Assembly: GCF_030718845.1 (NCBI RefSeq)
Contig: NZ_CP132191.1
Coordinates: 744,001 to 808,000 of the forward strand
Origin: Mycoplasma seminis
GTDB taxonomy: Bacteria; Bacillota_I; Bacilli_A; Mycoplasmatales; Metamycoplasmataceae
Direction of reading: 5' to 3'
Length of the DNA: 64,000 bases
The notes below the pieces were generated by a model. That model saw only the letters and a program-made list of their open reading frames with translations, made no database searches and had not been told where the DNA came from. This document shows, piece after piece, positions 1-10,561 of this stretch. The translations under genes were made by a program, and so were the position numbers. Within the stretch, counting starts at the first letter, position 1, and each line of letters starts with the position of its first letter.

Positions 1-332
1 TTGTTGTTGTCATAAAATATTACCTCACTCACTTTGTCGGGTGTAAGGTTTTCAATAAATGATGGGGTTACAAGCTTCTTTTCACTCTCTAAACGGTGCT
101 CTAGAGTTTTAATTTGTTGTTTCTTGTCCTTAATTAGCTTTTTAATGCTGTTTAAACGCTTTGGCTTTATTTCCTTAATAAAATATTCATTTAAGGCATT
201 TATGTTGTTTATATTGCTTATTTTCTCGTCAATAACTCCGAGCATTAAAAAGTTGCTTAAGTCGTCTCACTGTATTTGTCCGTTTTGTTCTAATTCCTTT
301 TTTAATTTTGTTATTTGTTTTATATTTTTCAT
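1..332 (-). CDS. Hypothetical coiled-coil protein, cut by left window edge
   Basis: An open frame runs leftward from ATG at 332-330 to the window edge (110 codons seen) and is lysine/glutamate-rich, with heptad-like stretches (LKKELEQNGQ, IKKLIKDKKQQIKTLEHRL), so a coiled coil is likely. The start lies 11 nt inside the end of the upstream gene (stop 322-320), which indicates translational coupling. One TGA is read as Trp in a normal context. I do not recognise the family. Together with its partner it could belong to an integrative element, but that is only a guess from the setting next to a gene-free, compositionally odd stretch. Confidence 0.6.
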
Positions 333-1099
333 AATCATAGATATTTCGACTCCTTAAGGTCGTCATTACTCTTTAAATGGTAAGTCTCTCTTAAAATTTC
401 TAAATATCGATTGCATATTTTAATAAGTTTATTAATAATGTTGTTATTTGCTCCACGGTAAATTGATAAATAAGGGGTTATCTCCTTTCAAAATAGCTCC
501 TTAATAACGAACTGGGCATTTTCTCCATATAATAGAATTAAATAACTTATAATGCGCATACTTTTTAGAATGCTCGGGAATTTTAAATTTAATCGTTCAT
601 TATTCTTTTTTAAAAGTTGCGGTGTTTTATTTGAAAATTTAAAATCGTAAAAAGTAGCAATCATCTCTAATGCGAATTCATCGTAGTGTAATGTACTCCG
701 CAATGTTGTATTTTCTTGCTTCATATAAGTAACCACAGCTTTAAATAATGCTCTATTTATTAGACTGCTGTTTTCTTGTGTGAAAATTATTCTAAATTTT
801 AGGTCCTTGTTGTCTTTATATTGCTGTGTAAAATGTTTACGACCATAAAGGTACATTGCTCACTCGTTTTCGTACCTTGTTAGGCTTTCTATATTTTTTA
901 GGTTCAACTGTTTAAAATATTCCTTCAATGATTCAGCTTCTTTTCTTTCGGGTATTCTTAAAAAATATTTCTTATTACAATTTTCTTTTAATTTTTCAAT
1001 TCATATAGATTCAATTTGATAAAGTGCCGAGTCCATAAAAAATTCAAAAATACGGTCTTGCACTTCTTCTTTGGTTTTGTCTTTTTCTTTGATTCTCAT
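320..1099 (-). CDS. Hypothetical protein, 259 aa
   Basis: The frame starts MRIKEKDKTKEEVQ and ends YLWLWKI, and it contains four TGA codons all read as Trp, which argues that it is translated with code 4. A TATAAT box at 1111-1106 ends 6 nt before the ATG, so the mRNA is probably leaderless. The protein is charged and predicted largely helical, with no signal peptide, membrane segment or catalytic motif that I recognise. It overlaps the next gene by 13 nt. It is probably a cytosolic protein of a two-gene unit; function unknown. Confidence 0.65.
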
Positions 1100-1105
1100 A
1101 TCTCT

Positions 1106-1111
1106 ATTATA
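1106..1111 (-). promoter_or_regulatory. -10 box TATAAT of leaderless transcript
   Basis: On the minus strand TATAAT stands 6 nt before the ATG at 1099, so transcription would start at about the start codon. No Shine-Dalgarno sequence lies between. Confidence 0.5.
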
Positions 1112-1752
1112 TCGTCGTTTATAATGTTAAAAAGTTTTAATTTAAAAATTTATATAAGTGTTTAAAAAAATCTATATTTTTTTGAGTGTTTGTTTCAACT
1201 CCTTACTAAATAATACTCTATTTTACCCCCTTTTTATATATATTTTTTTAATAAGTTATATATAATACTAAAATAAATAATATATATTAACATATATAAA
1301 AAGTATATAAATACCATATAAAACAATAGAAAAAGGAGCATTTTTAGGGAAAAGCGGTAAAAATAGCAATGTAAAAAACTTTTATAATATAAAAAATTAG
1401 CAAGTTTGGTACTATTTTGCTAAAATGCTATTCCTTAAAACTTTTTTACAGCACTTTTTTAAAAATTAAAGCGATAAACGCCCCTAAAAATTTAAAATAA
1501 TAAAATCCTAATTTTAAAAAAAAACACACAGAAAGGGCAGGGAGTGGGGCTAAATCGTAGATCCCTATTTTTTCGCTTACCCCCCTATACCTAACTCCAC
1601 TCCATGACCTCTCCAACCCCACAACTCATACCACCACAACCACAACAAACGACCACAGCACAATACAACCACCCCTCCACAATTAAAACCACCTGAAGAA
1701 CCTAAAACCTTAACCACAAAGCACCACCGCCCCCCGTACATAATAAGCATAC
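1112..1752. other. Gene-free stretch with G-depleted, C-rich block
   Basis: From 1112 to about 1540 the DNA is AT-rich and no frame looks like a gene. From about 1556 to 1740 the plus strand becomes rich in C and A and almost lacks G, with CCCCCC-type runs at both ends of the block (near 1580 and 1731). This is far from the composition of the rest of the window. Reading frames through it lack start codons and give low-complexity Pro/Thr/His products, so I do not call a gene. A single-strand-active site such as an origin, a transfer origin or an element border is possible; this is inference. Confidence 0.5.
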
Positions 1753-1774
1753 AAAAAGGCAGCTTGCGCTGCCT
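1753..1774 (-). terminator. Rho-independent terminator
   Basis: AGGCAGC (1757-1763) pairs with GCTGCCT (1768-1774) around the tetraloop ttgc. Read leftward, it is followed by a T run (1756-1753). It would stop leftward transcripts before they enter the G-depleted block. Confidence 0.6.
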
Positions 1775-2219
1775 AGAGTGAATCGGTTGGTTTGTGTGTC
1801 TATTTAATAAAGATATTAATGTGTCAATATGCTATTTAGAAATAAAAGTACCTGATATTTTTGTATTTGCGATATAAGCGAACAACATAAGGTTTATAAT
1901 TGTAATTTTTACACTAGAAAGGACTCATAACGAACATAATATATTAATATGGAAATACTTAAATATAGAAGAAGCCTGGAAAAAGAAAGCATTTCATTAA
2001 TTTATTAATTTGTATTTATTTAAAAGGATATGCTATTATATGTTATTTAACTGTGGTGCAATTCCTTATGTTGTTCATTATTATTATATTATTTTGTAAA
2101 GGCACGATATAATAATAAAAATAATTTATTAAAATTTAAAAAGTTTTTAAAAAAAATTAAAAAAATAACTTGACTAAATTTTATTATGTGTTATAATTAT
2201 TACAGATTAAGCTAAAGGC
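1775..2219. other. Intergenic stretch holding a 13-bp inverted repeat
   Basis: I see no credible gene here; the best short frame has 19 codons. Perfect 13-bp inverted copies of GAACAACATAAGG lie at 1880-1892 and 2064-2076, 197 bp apart edge to edge. They could be the ends of a decayed small element or two operator half-sites. Confidence 0.45.
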
Positions 2220-2828
2220 TTAAAACATTCCTAAAATTTGTAAGTTTAATCATTTAAAATCATCTGCTGTAACTTTTTCTCCGATAGCATCAAGTAATCT
2301 TTCAGTTTCTGAAATTTTACCTGCTTGATATGTTAAAGTAACTTCTTGTTTTGTATTATCTTGTTTATTAGTTAATTCAACCTTAACTAATATTTCACCA
2401 CTTTCATTATTCGCTTCCTGTGAGATAACGTTAGCATCATATGTTGAAGCTGAATTATTTGTAAGTTCTAATTCAGGTTGATAAAGTGAAGTTATAAAAC
2501 CTGCTGTAAATTTAGTTAAATCATCTTTTGTTAAAGTTTTATATTTCTTAACGTGTGATGAATCTTCATTTATATGTTTTCATTGTTTTACTACAACATT
2601 TTTATTAACTTCAGCTAATGTAGCTGGGGCTTCTGGTGTTTTTGAAACTTCATCAGGTGCTATTTCATTTGTTGTATTTGAATTATTTGTATTGTTATTT
2701 GTGGTTGGTTTTTGGTCAGATTCTTTCTTTTCTTTTGTATCTTCTGAATTACATGATACAGCCACAATAGGAAGTAAACTTGCTCCTAATCCAAGTGGTA
2801 ATAATAAAAGTTTTGATAATTTTTTCAT
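2220..2828 (-). CDS. Small surface lipoprotein, 202 aa
   Basis: The ATG at 2828-2826 follows GGAGAATT and opens a lipoprotein signal: MKKLSK, a hydrophobic stretch of about 16 residues, and the lipobox VAVSC with Cys at about residue 25. A low-complexity linker rich in Asn, Thr and Glu (about residues 26-70) leads to a globular C-terminal part with two Trp encoded by TGA. It would be lipid-anchored on the outer face of the membrane. The transcript runs from a TATAAT at 2892-2887 and so has a leader of about 50 nt. No specific function can be read from the sequence; such proteins are often antigens in mycoplasmas. Confidence 0.8.
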
Positions 2829-2886
2829 AATTCTCCTTAAAAATTTTGTTTTCAGTATTAACACTTCTTGCAAGTTGTGTGGAGAA

Positions 2887-2892
2887 ATTATA
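2887..2892 (-). promoter_or_regulatory. -10 box TATAAT of the small lipoprotein gene
   Basis: Minus-strand TATAAT preceded by GAG, about 58 nt before the lipoprotein ATG, in an otherwise gene-free gap (2829-3052). Confidence 0.45.
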
Positions 2893-3052
2893 CTCATAAA
2901 ACTTTAAAAATCCAAAAGAATTTTTTGCTCAAAATCTTGAATTTTTCCGCTTTTAACTTGAAATAAGTACTAAAAGTATTTGAAAAAAATTAAATTTTTT
3001 CTCGGTACTTTTTTAAGGAAATATTCCACATTAATTTGTTAATTTTTATTAT

Positions 3053-3078
3053 TAAAAAGCTACCGAATTTGGTAGCAC
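3053..3078 (-). terminator. Terminator of the PotD-like gene
   Basis: GCTACC (3059-3064) pairs with GGTAGC (3071-3076). On the minus strand the stem is followed by TTTTT, just after the stop codon at 3084-3082. Confidence 0.7.
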
Positions 3079-3081
3079 TTT

Positions 3082-5022
3082 TTAACCTTTAAATTGTGTG
3101 AAATAATAAGTAGAAATTAATGAAAGCAACTCTTCGCTAACACCTTTAATAGCTTTATGATCAATTCCTAAAGCTTCGTTATTTTCTATCTCATAGATGT
3201 AAATAGCTTTTTGATCTACTTGATTATCTGAAATAAAGTAATTTCTCTTAATAAAGTTATAATCTAAATACATTGGAGGTGTATAGTTAACAAAATCAAA
3301 GTTAACTAAGTTACCATATTTTTCTTTTAAGTCATTCTCAAAAGCAGGAGCACTTAAATCAACATGGTTAACTAAATTAATAATATTATCTTTTAAGTTA
3401 TTTAAATCACTATCTCCAAACATCTCTTGAGCATTTTGTTTAAAAATATTTAAGATATTTTCTTTTTGGAAAATGTTTTGTTCAACAAAAGCATCATATT
3501 GTGATAATAATGAAATATCATCTAATGTTTTTTCATATAAATTAAGAAGACCTTCTTTTAAATCATTATATTCTCTAACATCTTTAAAATATTTTTCTAA
3601 CACATAAAATAAGTAGTGTTGGTAAATTTTTAAGCTGTAATGTTTATAAGCTGTGTTTAAAGATTCTTTAAACTCAACCTTACCATTATTCATTTTCATT
3701 TCACTTATCATAAAAGCAATGTTTTGTAAGAAGCTTGAAGTAATAGCTTGATATAACTTAGTTTCGTATTTATCTGAAATATCAGCTTTAACCATTACTC
3801 CATCAGTAAGTAAAACATTTTTATCAATTTTATATCCGAGTGTACTTCCATCTTTTACATCAGCATAGTTGTTTTCAGAATAATACATATCTAGCATATC
3901 ACCGTTATATACTATTCCACTATCTGCTTGAGGGTAACTAGGATCTAGTACCCGAGCAATAATATTTTGCCCATCTCCATCTAGAGTAATGTGTTTTGAA
4001 TCATTGACAGGGAATGAGCTTCCTTGTTTAATAACATTTCCAAATTGTAAAATTTGGTCTTTATAATTCTTTTCAGTAGAAATACCACTATATGGTTGGA
4101 ATTTAAGCTTGTCACCATTAAAATCGTACCCAGAACCATATAGCATATTAGTTCTAATTGCATCAGTAATAACAAAATTACTATATCCATTTTTCTTAAG
4201 TACATTAAGTTGATTTAGAATTGAAAATTCATTAATATTAACACCATATTTTTTACTTAATTCACTCGCATTAGCTTGTAATTGTTCAAGTGTAATTTCG
4301 TTTTTATTGCCTTGAGATTTATTAGTATTATAAGCTACCATCCCATCTTGAGCAAAGTAAGGAATAAAGTATTCTCATAAGTGTTCTTGAACTTGTTTTC
4401 CGTTTTTATCAACATAAGAAAGTTGTTCATCATAACTAGCTAAATGTTCAAAAACAATAGGAGAATAAATACTTTTTAAAACCATTTCTAAATTACCTGG
4501 TTTGTTTAAGTTAAATAATATATTTCTATCAAAATACTCTTTTGCATTAGTATTAACTTCAACTATTCTTTTTTCCATTTCTTGTTTAGAAATTTTATTG
4601 TTTTTAAAATCCTCATTAATTTTCTCAATTTCTTCATCTCTGATTTTTTCAACTTGGCTCTTTGAAAGTGGGGCTAAATTAGGTTCAGCTACAGCAAAAA
4701 GCTTTTTGAAATCAATTTTTTTGATTTGGCCTTTTTTGATTAAATCAATTGCCTGGAAATCACTTCCAATTCCACCAATAGCTTTATTGTTAACTAAAGC
4801 ATTAGTAAATTCGTTGATTTCATCAAATCCTTTATAGGTAAAATTTTCTTGAATTTTAGCTATATCACTAGGTGACATATAAGATTTGTAATTATAAAAT
4901 GAAGGTTTAAATGGGTGTGAAACTTTATATCCTGCAAACACAAACAGAATAATTGCAATAATCGCACTTAAAGTTGCTAATATTGCGATTTTAATTTTCT
5001 GGATAGGCTTTTGTTCTTTCAT
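3082..5022 (-). CDS. PotD-like polyamine ABC transporter substrate-binding protein
   Basis: This 646-aa protein has one N-terminal membrane segment (about residues 9-31) and then a start like the PotD fold: FYNYKSYMSPSDIAKIQENF, followed by IGGIGSDFQAIDLIKKGQ, matching the usual 'YNW..Y.....I..FE' and 'DLVVPSDYM...L.K.G' elements. PotD binds spermidine or putrescine for an ABC importer. Mycoplasma homologues are larger than the 350-aa E. coli protein, and this one is larger still, with a long charged insert (about residues 105-160). There is no lipobox Cys, so the N-terminal helix is the likely anchor. PotA, PotB and PotC partners are not adjacent: upstream is RNase P RNA. Family assignment is moderate. 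Confidence 0.6.
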
Positions 5023-5080
5023 AAATTTCCTTGTATTTTTTAAAATATGAGTAATTTTATTACATTATGTTAAAAAATAT

Positions 5081-5108
5081 AAAAAAACGCTTAAAAAATT
5101 AAGCGTTT
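5081..5108 (-). terminator. Terminator of RNase P RNA
   Basis: AAACGCTTAA (5085-5094) pairs with TTAAGCGTTT (5099-5108). Leftward it runs into TTTTTTT, directly after the 3' end of rnpB. Confidence 0.75.
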
Positions 5109-5396
5109 GCATCTGTAAGCCGTGTTCTGTCCTGAAAATTCAGTGCTGGTAATTTATCTAACTTATAAAAGCTCCTGATCTTAGTTCATTTCCCTTAATC
5201 AGATTCCCCTACCTAAATTTGGGTTTCTAGCTTGCGGAGTTTACCCGTTTCATATCACTCGTCTCTGTTGCACTAGTCGTCTATGGTTTCCCACATCCTA
5301 AGCTTATTTGGCTTAGCACAAACACTACCATCATCGCAGATGGTGCTAGCACGGACTTTCCTCTACATAATAATGCAGCTACCAGCTAATGCTTTT
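5105..5396 (-). ncRNA. rnpB: RNase P RNA (type B)
   Basis: The minus strand carries the hallmark 5' element GAGGAAAGTCCGTGCTAGC and the 3' element ACAGAACACGGCTTACAG, which are conserved in bacterial RNase P RNA. The internal GGGTAAACTCCGC segment is also present. This is the catalytic RNA that trims tRNA 5' leaders. The size of about 290 nt is below the usual 330-400 nt, in line with shortened mycoplasma forms. The exact 5' end is uncertain by a few bases; a TATTATAT box just upstream could be its -10. Confidence 0.92.
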
Positions 5397-5426
5397 ATAT
5401 AATAGCATTATTTTTGAAAAATAAGC

Positions 5427-5453
5427 TTTTTTTTGAGTTTAAATATTTATAAT
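5427..5453 (+). promoter_or_regulatory. Promoter with T8 tract before the repeat lipoprotein
   Basis: TATAAT at 5448-5453 is preceded by a run of eight T at 5427-5434, at the position expected for the -35 region and upstream spacer. Slippage in such homopolymers switches promoters of some mycoplasma lipoprotein genes; here that is inference. Confidence 0.4.
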
Positions 5454-5477
5454 TTTAATATGGAAGGATGTGAAAAT

Positions 5478-8400
5478 ATGAAAAAGTATAAAAACCTATT
5501 AATTATCGGCTCAACATTAGCTTTTTTACTACCAACAGCAACTGTTGTTGCTTGTAAAAAACCTCAAATAAATAAGCCTACTACTTCAACCACAGGAACA
5601 CAAACTGATAATCCAACTGTTTCAGATAGTGGAACTCAAACTGAAAACCCTAGCAAGTCTGATAGTGGAACTCAAACTGAAAATCCAAGCAAATCAGATG
5701 GTAGTTCACAAACTGAAACTCCAAGCAAATCTGAAAACGGTACACAAACTGACAATCCTAGCAAATCAGATAGTGGAACTCAAACTGAAAACCCTTCAAC
5801 TTCAGAAGGTGGAACTCAAACTCAACCAGATGTTTCGAACCCAAACGCTAGTGAGCAAAGTATTAAGCAATTACATGAAGTTTTAAACGATTTTAATGCA
5901 TTAAATAATACATTTGCTACAAAAGCTTCAAAAACATTAGCAACTAGTTTTACACTGGCTTTAGATCTTACTGAAACACAATATAAAAACGCAGCTAATA
6001 CTTCAGAAGTTGAAGTTCAAAAGCAAATCGCTCAAGCAAAAGCGAGTTTTAATTCATTATGTAATGATTTAATTACACAATTTTATGATAAGTTAATTAA
6101 TTTACCACTTAACAATACAAAATACAGTTTAAATTTAGATGCGCTAACACAAAATAATAATGATTTAGCTCAAAACTACTTAAAAAATACTCAAGAATTC
6201 TTAAATGTAATTAGTAAATGAGAAAATCAAATTACTTTACAACAAAATAACTTCCGCATCATGCAGCAAGCTGTAGATAACATTCGTGCAGGTAATAAAC
6301 TTGCTTCAAGCAACTCGCTTCCTAGATATCAAATGACTAACGCTAGCTTTCAAGGTAATTTAGGAAAATTATTAATTAAAAATGTTGCTTGGAATCAAAC
6401 TCTAACTAGTTCAGATACTAAATATAATGAATTAGTATCTCAATATCAAACAGCAATTAATCGAATTAATCAAGCTTGAGCAACTGAATTAAATAATTTT
6501 GCTACTTTACAAAACAATATCAATGCGCAAATCCAAGCTACAAGCGAGAAAAAATATGAAAGCATCTCTGAAGCTTTAGGTGTACTTAAGGATCAAATTT
6601 TAGGTTTTAATCCTAACATGCTTACTTTAGGTCAATTGCAAGATTTATATGCTAACTACAATTTACAATATCAAGAAATCCTTAAAAATAAAGCAGCAAT
6701 TGATGCAAATGATTCAAGTAATGAAACTAATTTTAATTGAGGTAGTGTACCACTTCCTAAAAAACCAGATGATCAAATTACCCATCAAGATTTAGTTCAA
6801 ATGTGAACTGATTTAATTGCTAATAGAATTTCTACTTATACTATGGGTGATAGAAATATTTCTTCCGATCGCTTTATGAATGCTTATTGAGATTGAATTA
6901 ATACTCAATGAATGAATTATCCATATTTCGGTCCTAATAGTGATACTATGAGTACTTATTTAAAAGGTTTTAAAACTAAACCAGGAATTCCACAAGGTGA
7001 AGTTAAAATGCCGGATGGTAAATATGTAGCTAATACACCACTATTAATTAATGATACTACTTGATACATTGGTGGTGGATCACTTGAAAATGCTTATGCT
7101 GCCGATTGACTCAAACCAGGAACTTCAAGAGAAAACTTACAAAGATTCTTAGAAAATGGACTTGCTAACATCAAGCAAGGTATGTCAGATTGAGATAAGG
7201 TATTTGCAATTTATAACTACATTTGTCAATATATGAATTATGGAACTAGATCTCTTTCATTTGCTGGAACTATTAATAATGGTCAAGGTGTATGTAAAGA
7301 TTATGCAACTGCTTATGTATTTTTACTTAATGCAGCTGGAGTTAAAGCAATTCCTTGAAAATCAGGATTTGCCGCTGGTGCTCAACAACACATGGTAGCA
7401 TGAATCTCACTTCCTGTTGATGAAAACAATAATCCTACAGCACACAGTGATAAATACTTATGATTTGATTCAGATGTAACTAATGCTGGATTAGGTGGAA
7501 TTAATAAAACATATCCTAAATCTTATAATTTTAATGTTTTTAGAAATATCGTAACATCACCTGCTGCTAGTCAATTTGAAAAACAAACTACTAAATCACC
7601 TATTAGATATACTTTCAATTTATTTGAAGGTGTTCCATATAATGTACCTTGAATGAATCATACAGTAGCAGCTAATGCAAATGAATTTTATCCAGCTGAA
7701 AGCACTCTTTTAGGTTTGGGTCTTAAAAAAGATGATAGATTACCAGATTCAAACTTCTTTGCTTCAAACCTTTACTACTACAATAATGATTGATATTTTG
7801 TTTCATTAAACCACAGTGAGTTCCAAATTAACAAACAAAACTTTTTCTCAACTCAAACATTGCAAGCAGATTTAAACTTACCGTCAGAAATTAAAACTTT
7901 AATTTCTAATGCAGCTATTTATTTCTACAAAAAACTTGCAAATGTAAATTCAGCAAATGCAGTGCAATTATTTGGATATGAAGATAATTTAATATTTATC
8001 GCTAGAGATTCAGCAACTAGTTTAAGCGCTAATTCATACTTTATTATTTACAACTTAAAAACAAATAAATATCAAAAAGTATTAATCCCTAATTCAAAAA
8101 ATAACGTTGTTCAAAACTTCTACATGGTAGATAATAAACTTTATTACAAATTTGTTTCAGAGCAAAACCATCATCTTATCAAAAATGATATTACTGATTT
8201 CTTAAATCAAAATCCTTATGAATTAAATTCAGGCGATTTATATAATCAAGCAATGATTAGCAAAATACTTTTAAACCTTAATCCTACCGGTAATAGTGTT
8301 TACCAATTACCTGCAGAAATTAAAAACTCTAGTCTGCAAACTTTAAATGGTTATATCCAAGCAAGTAAGAATAATAATTTAACTTCAGTTCAAGTTAAAG

Positions 8401-9221
8401 CTGATATTGCAAAAATTAATGAAATTAATCAGGAAGTTAAACAAATTGTAAATAAGGATGCAGGAAAATTAATTTGAATCAGAAATCTTCCTAGTGAATT
8501 CACAGACGAGAAATCAGTTTATGATGGTTATGGTATGAAATTTAACCCAATTTTAATTTCAGATCCACAACAAATTGATTACGGTAATACATCATTTAAA
8601 GCAAACCTTTATTACAGTGAGCAAAAATTACAACCTAATGAAGCTGGTTGAAAACTAATTTTAGAAAATCAATTCTATAATGATTTAAAAATCACTTCTA
8701 AAATCTTACCAAATCCAGTTGGTTACTATTATTTAGCAATATATGCTGATGGTCATGAAGATAATAAAACTATTTCAAATGTAATGCATTATACTTTAAC
8801 CACAAATAGTCAAGTTATTGCTCAACCAGAAAAATTAATAGTTAACCGTGAACCTAACTCAACTAATTATGATGCAAATCAAGCAAATTGATGATTAGAT
8901 CCAATTCATATTTATGGTTCATATAATGTTGGAGATACAAACGCAAAAGGAACTGTTTCATTTATATTTATCAATAAACAAGGTGAAAAGAAAGTTTTAC
9001 AAACTTATAATATAGATTCAACTAATCAAAACGTTTCTGTTGATTACAGTGTTGATAACACACCGCAAAATCAAGGTATTTATTACTTAGAAACTAATTT
9101 AACTGATACAACCACAGGCATTGTTTATAAACTTTATTCTCGGATTAACTTTATCTTCTCACATGAGGATGTTGAAAACTTTAATTTCGGATTATGAGAT
9201 AAACTAACCCAAATGGTATAA
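5478..9221 (+). CDS. Large surface lipoprotein with transglutaminase-type domain
   Basis: This 1,247-aa protein starts at ATG 5478 after GGAAGGATG and has a signal ending in the lipobox TVVAC (Cys at about residue 21). Residues about 40-118 are a 12-residue repeat (GTQTENPSKSDS type). A helical region follows, then a transglutaminase-like core: GVCKDYA with Cys606, QQHMVAW with His638 and WFDSDV with Asp664/666, in the normal Cys-His-Asp order. A beta-rich C-terminal part follows. This fold crosslinks or hydrolyses Gln/Lys amide bonds, or acts as a protease or scaffold. The protein should sit outside the cell, lipid-anchored. Many TGA codons are read as Trp, so standard code breaks the gene into pieces. 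A separate promoter with a T8 run precedes it. Substrate unknown. Confidence 0.85.
5592..5845 (+). repeat. 36-bp in-frame tandem repeat
   Basis: About seven 36-bp units (the last one partial) encode GTQT(D/E)NPS(K)S(D/E)xx. Unit length is a multiple of three, so unit gain or loss changes protein length without a frameshift. The stretch is a flexible, Ser/Thr/Gln-rich stalk between the lipid anchor and the globular part. Confidence 0.85.
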
Positions 9222-9255
9222 AAAGATCCACTTCTAAAATGAAGTGGATTTTACT
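9222..9255. terminator. Bidirectional terminator between converging genes
   Basis: ATCCACTTC (9226-9234) pairs with GAAGTGGAT (9241-9249), with an A run before and a T-rich run after. It serves the lipoprotein gene and the converging methyltransferase gene. Confidence 0.8.
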
Positions 9256-10561
9256 TTAATTTCAAAATACATAAAGCTTCAATATGAGCTGTGTTAGGAA
9301 ACATATCAAAACCTTGAATCGAAACAATTGAATAATCATTTTGTAAGAATTTTAAATCTCTTACTAAAGTTTTGACATCACAAGACATATAAATGATATT
9401 TTTGACTTTATTTTGGATAATTCAATCAATGAATTCTGAAGTTATACCACTACGTGGTGGGTCTAAAATTAAAAAGCTATTAGATAAATCTTGAATTTGT
9501 TTCTTGAAAACCTTAGCAGAATCTCCCACAAAATAATTTGCCTTGATATGATTTAATTGCGCATTGCTTTTTGCATCTATAATTGCTGAATTTACTATAT
9601 CACTTCCATAAATCACTTTATTCCCTGCGACTAATTGTCCAATAGTTCCAACCCCACAATAAGCATCTAAAACTATTTCTTCATTGTGTTTATTAATATA
9701 ATTTTTAATATTAGAAAATACTATTTCAGCTACTGTGGAATTAATTTGGAAAAATGAATTAATATTACAAATAAATTCTTTATCCAATAGTTGCATATAA
9801 AATGGTTTCTTAGTAAAAATATTTTGAATTTTATCTTTTTTAGATACATTAAAATCTATTAAATTATCTATTTGCTTAATTTGTTCAATTAAACCTACAG
9901 GCAAGTCATAATCAGAATGAATTTGCAATAAAGCTGATATTTCATCATTTTTATTATTTCTTAAGGTAATAGCTTCGAATAAAACAAGATTCTTAGCTTT
10001 TTTATGCGAATTTAAATATGTATTTATTACTTCAAGAATTCTGTTTAAGGTTATATTTAAGCACTCTTGGTTTTGAATAAAATTATCTGCTGCTATTAAG
10101 CTATTGCTACGGTTTTGATATTCACCTGCTTGCAATTTATTTTCATTAATAAAGAGTGGATAACGAACCTTATTGCGGTAATTTATTTCTCTAGGAGATT
10201 GGATTAAAGGTAAATAATGTTTTTCTATCTCTTCACCGAGATTTCACTTTAATAGTTTTAAGAAATATTGATTTTTAAATTCAATTTGACTTGAATAATT
10301 TAAATTTATCAATGGTGCAGAATTATAGCAAGAATATTGTATTTGCTTTCTTTGTGGTGAAACAGTTATTAATTCAACAACTGAAGCAAAAGCATATTTA
10401 GAATTAACTTGAGTTAGTTTTACTTTAGCTACTTCATTCACAAATAAATTAGGTGTAAAAATAGCATAATTTTCAAGTCTACAAGTTCCTAGTCCTTCAT
10501 AGCTAATTTCACTGCAAGTTATTTGTGCAAGATCGCCAACTTGGTATTTTATTTTTGACAT
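9251..10561 (-). CDS. 23S rRNA/tRNA m5U methyltransferase (TrmA/RlmD family)
   Basis: This 436-aa protein has an N-terminal TRAM-like RNA-binding domain (about residues 1-60), a class I SAM-binding site YCGVGTIGQLVAG, the motif LDPPRSG, and the catalytic segment YMSCDVKTLVRDL with nucleophile Cys394. It transfers a methyl group to C5 of uridine, most likely U747/U1939 of 23S rRNA as in RlmCD, or U54 of tRNA. The four-Cys iron-sulfur motif of E. coli RlmD is not evident (a single Cys near residue 78). It is downstream of rsmD, and the ATG lies inside the rsmD end (13-nt overlap), so the two are co-translated. Family is sure; the exact target base is not. Confidence 0.9.

Noticed and set aside
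34-357. Plus-strand frame of 107 codons
   Set aside because: It lies opposite the leftward genes at 1-332 and 320-1099, has no ribosome site and no coding pattern; a shadow.
1558-1860. Plus-strand Pro/Thr/His-rich frame through the C-rich block
   Set aside because: It has no ATG, and its composition follows from the base bias alone.
5390-5416. TAATGC...GCATTA hairpin as a plus-strand terminator
   Set aside because: No plus-strand gene precedes it; it overlaps the promoter and 5' end of rnpB and is probably chance.
3082-9221. Frames broken at TGA as frameshifted or separate genes
   Set aside because: Pieces join in the same frame when TGA is read as Trp, and conserved proteins elsewhere in the window require this reading.
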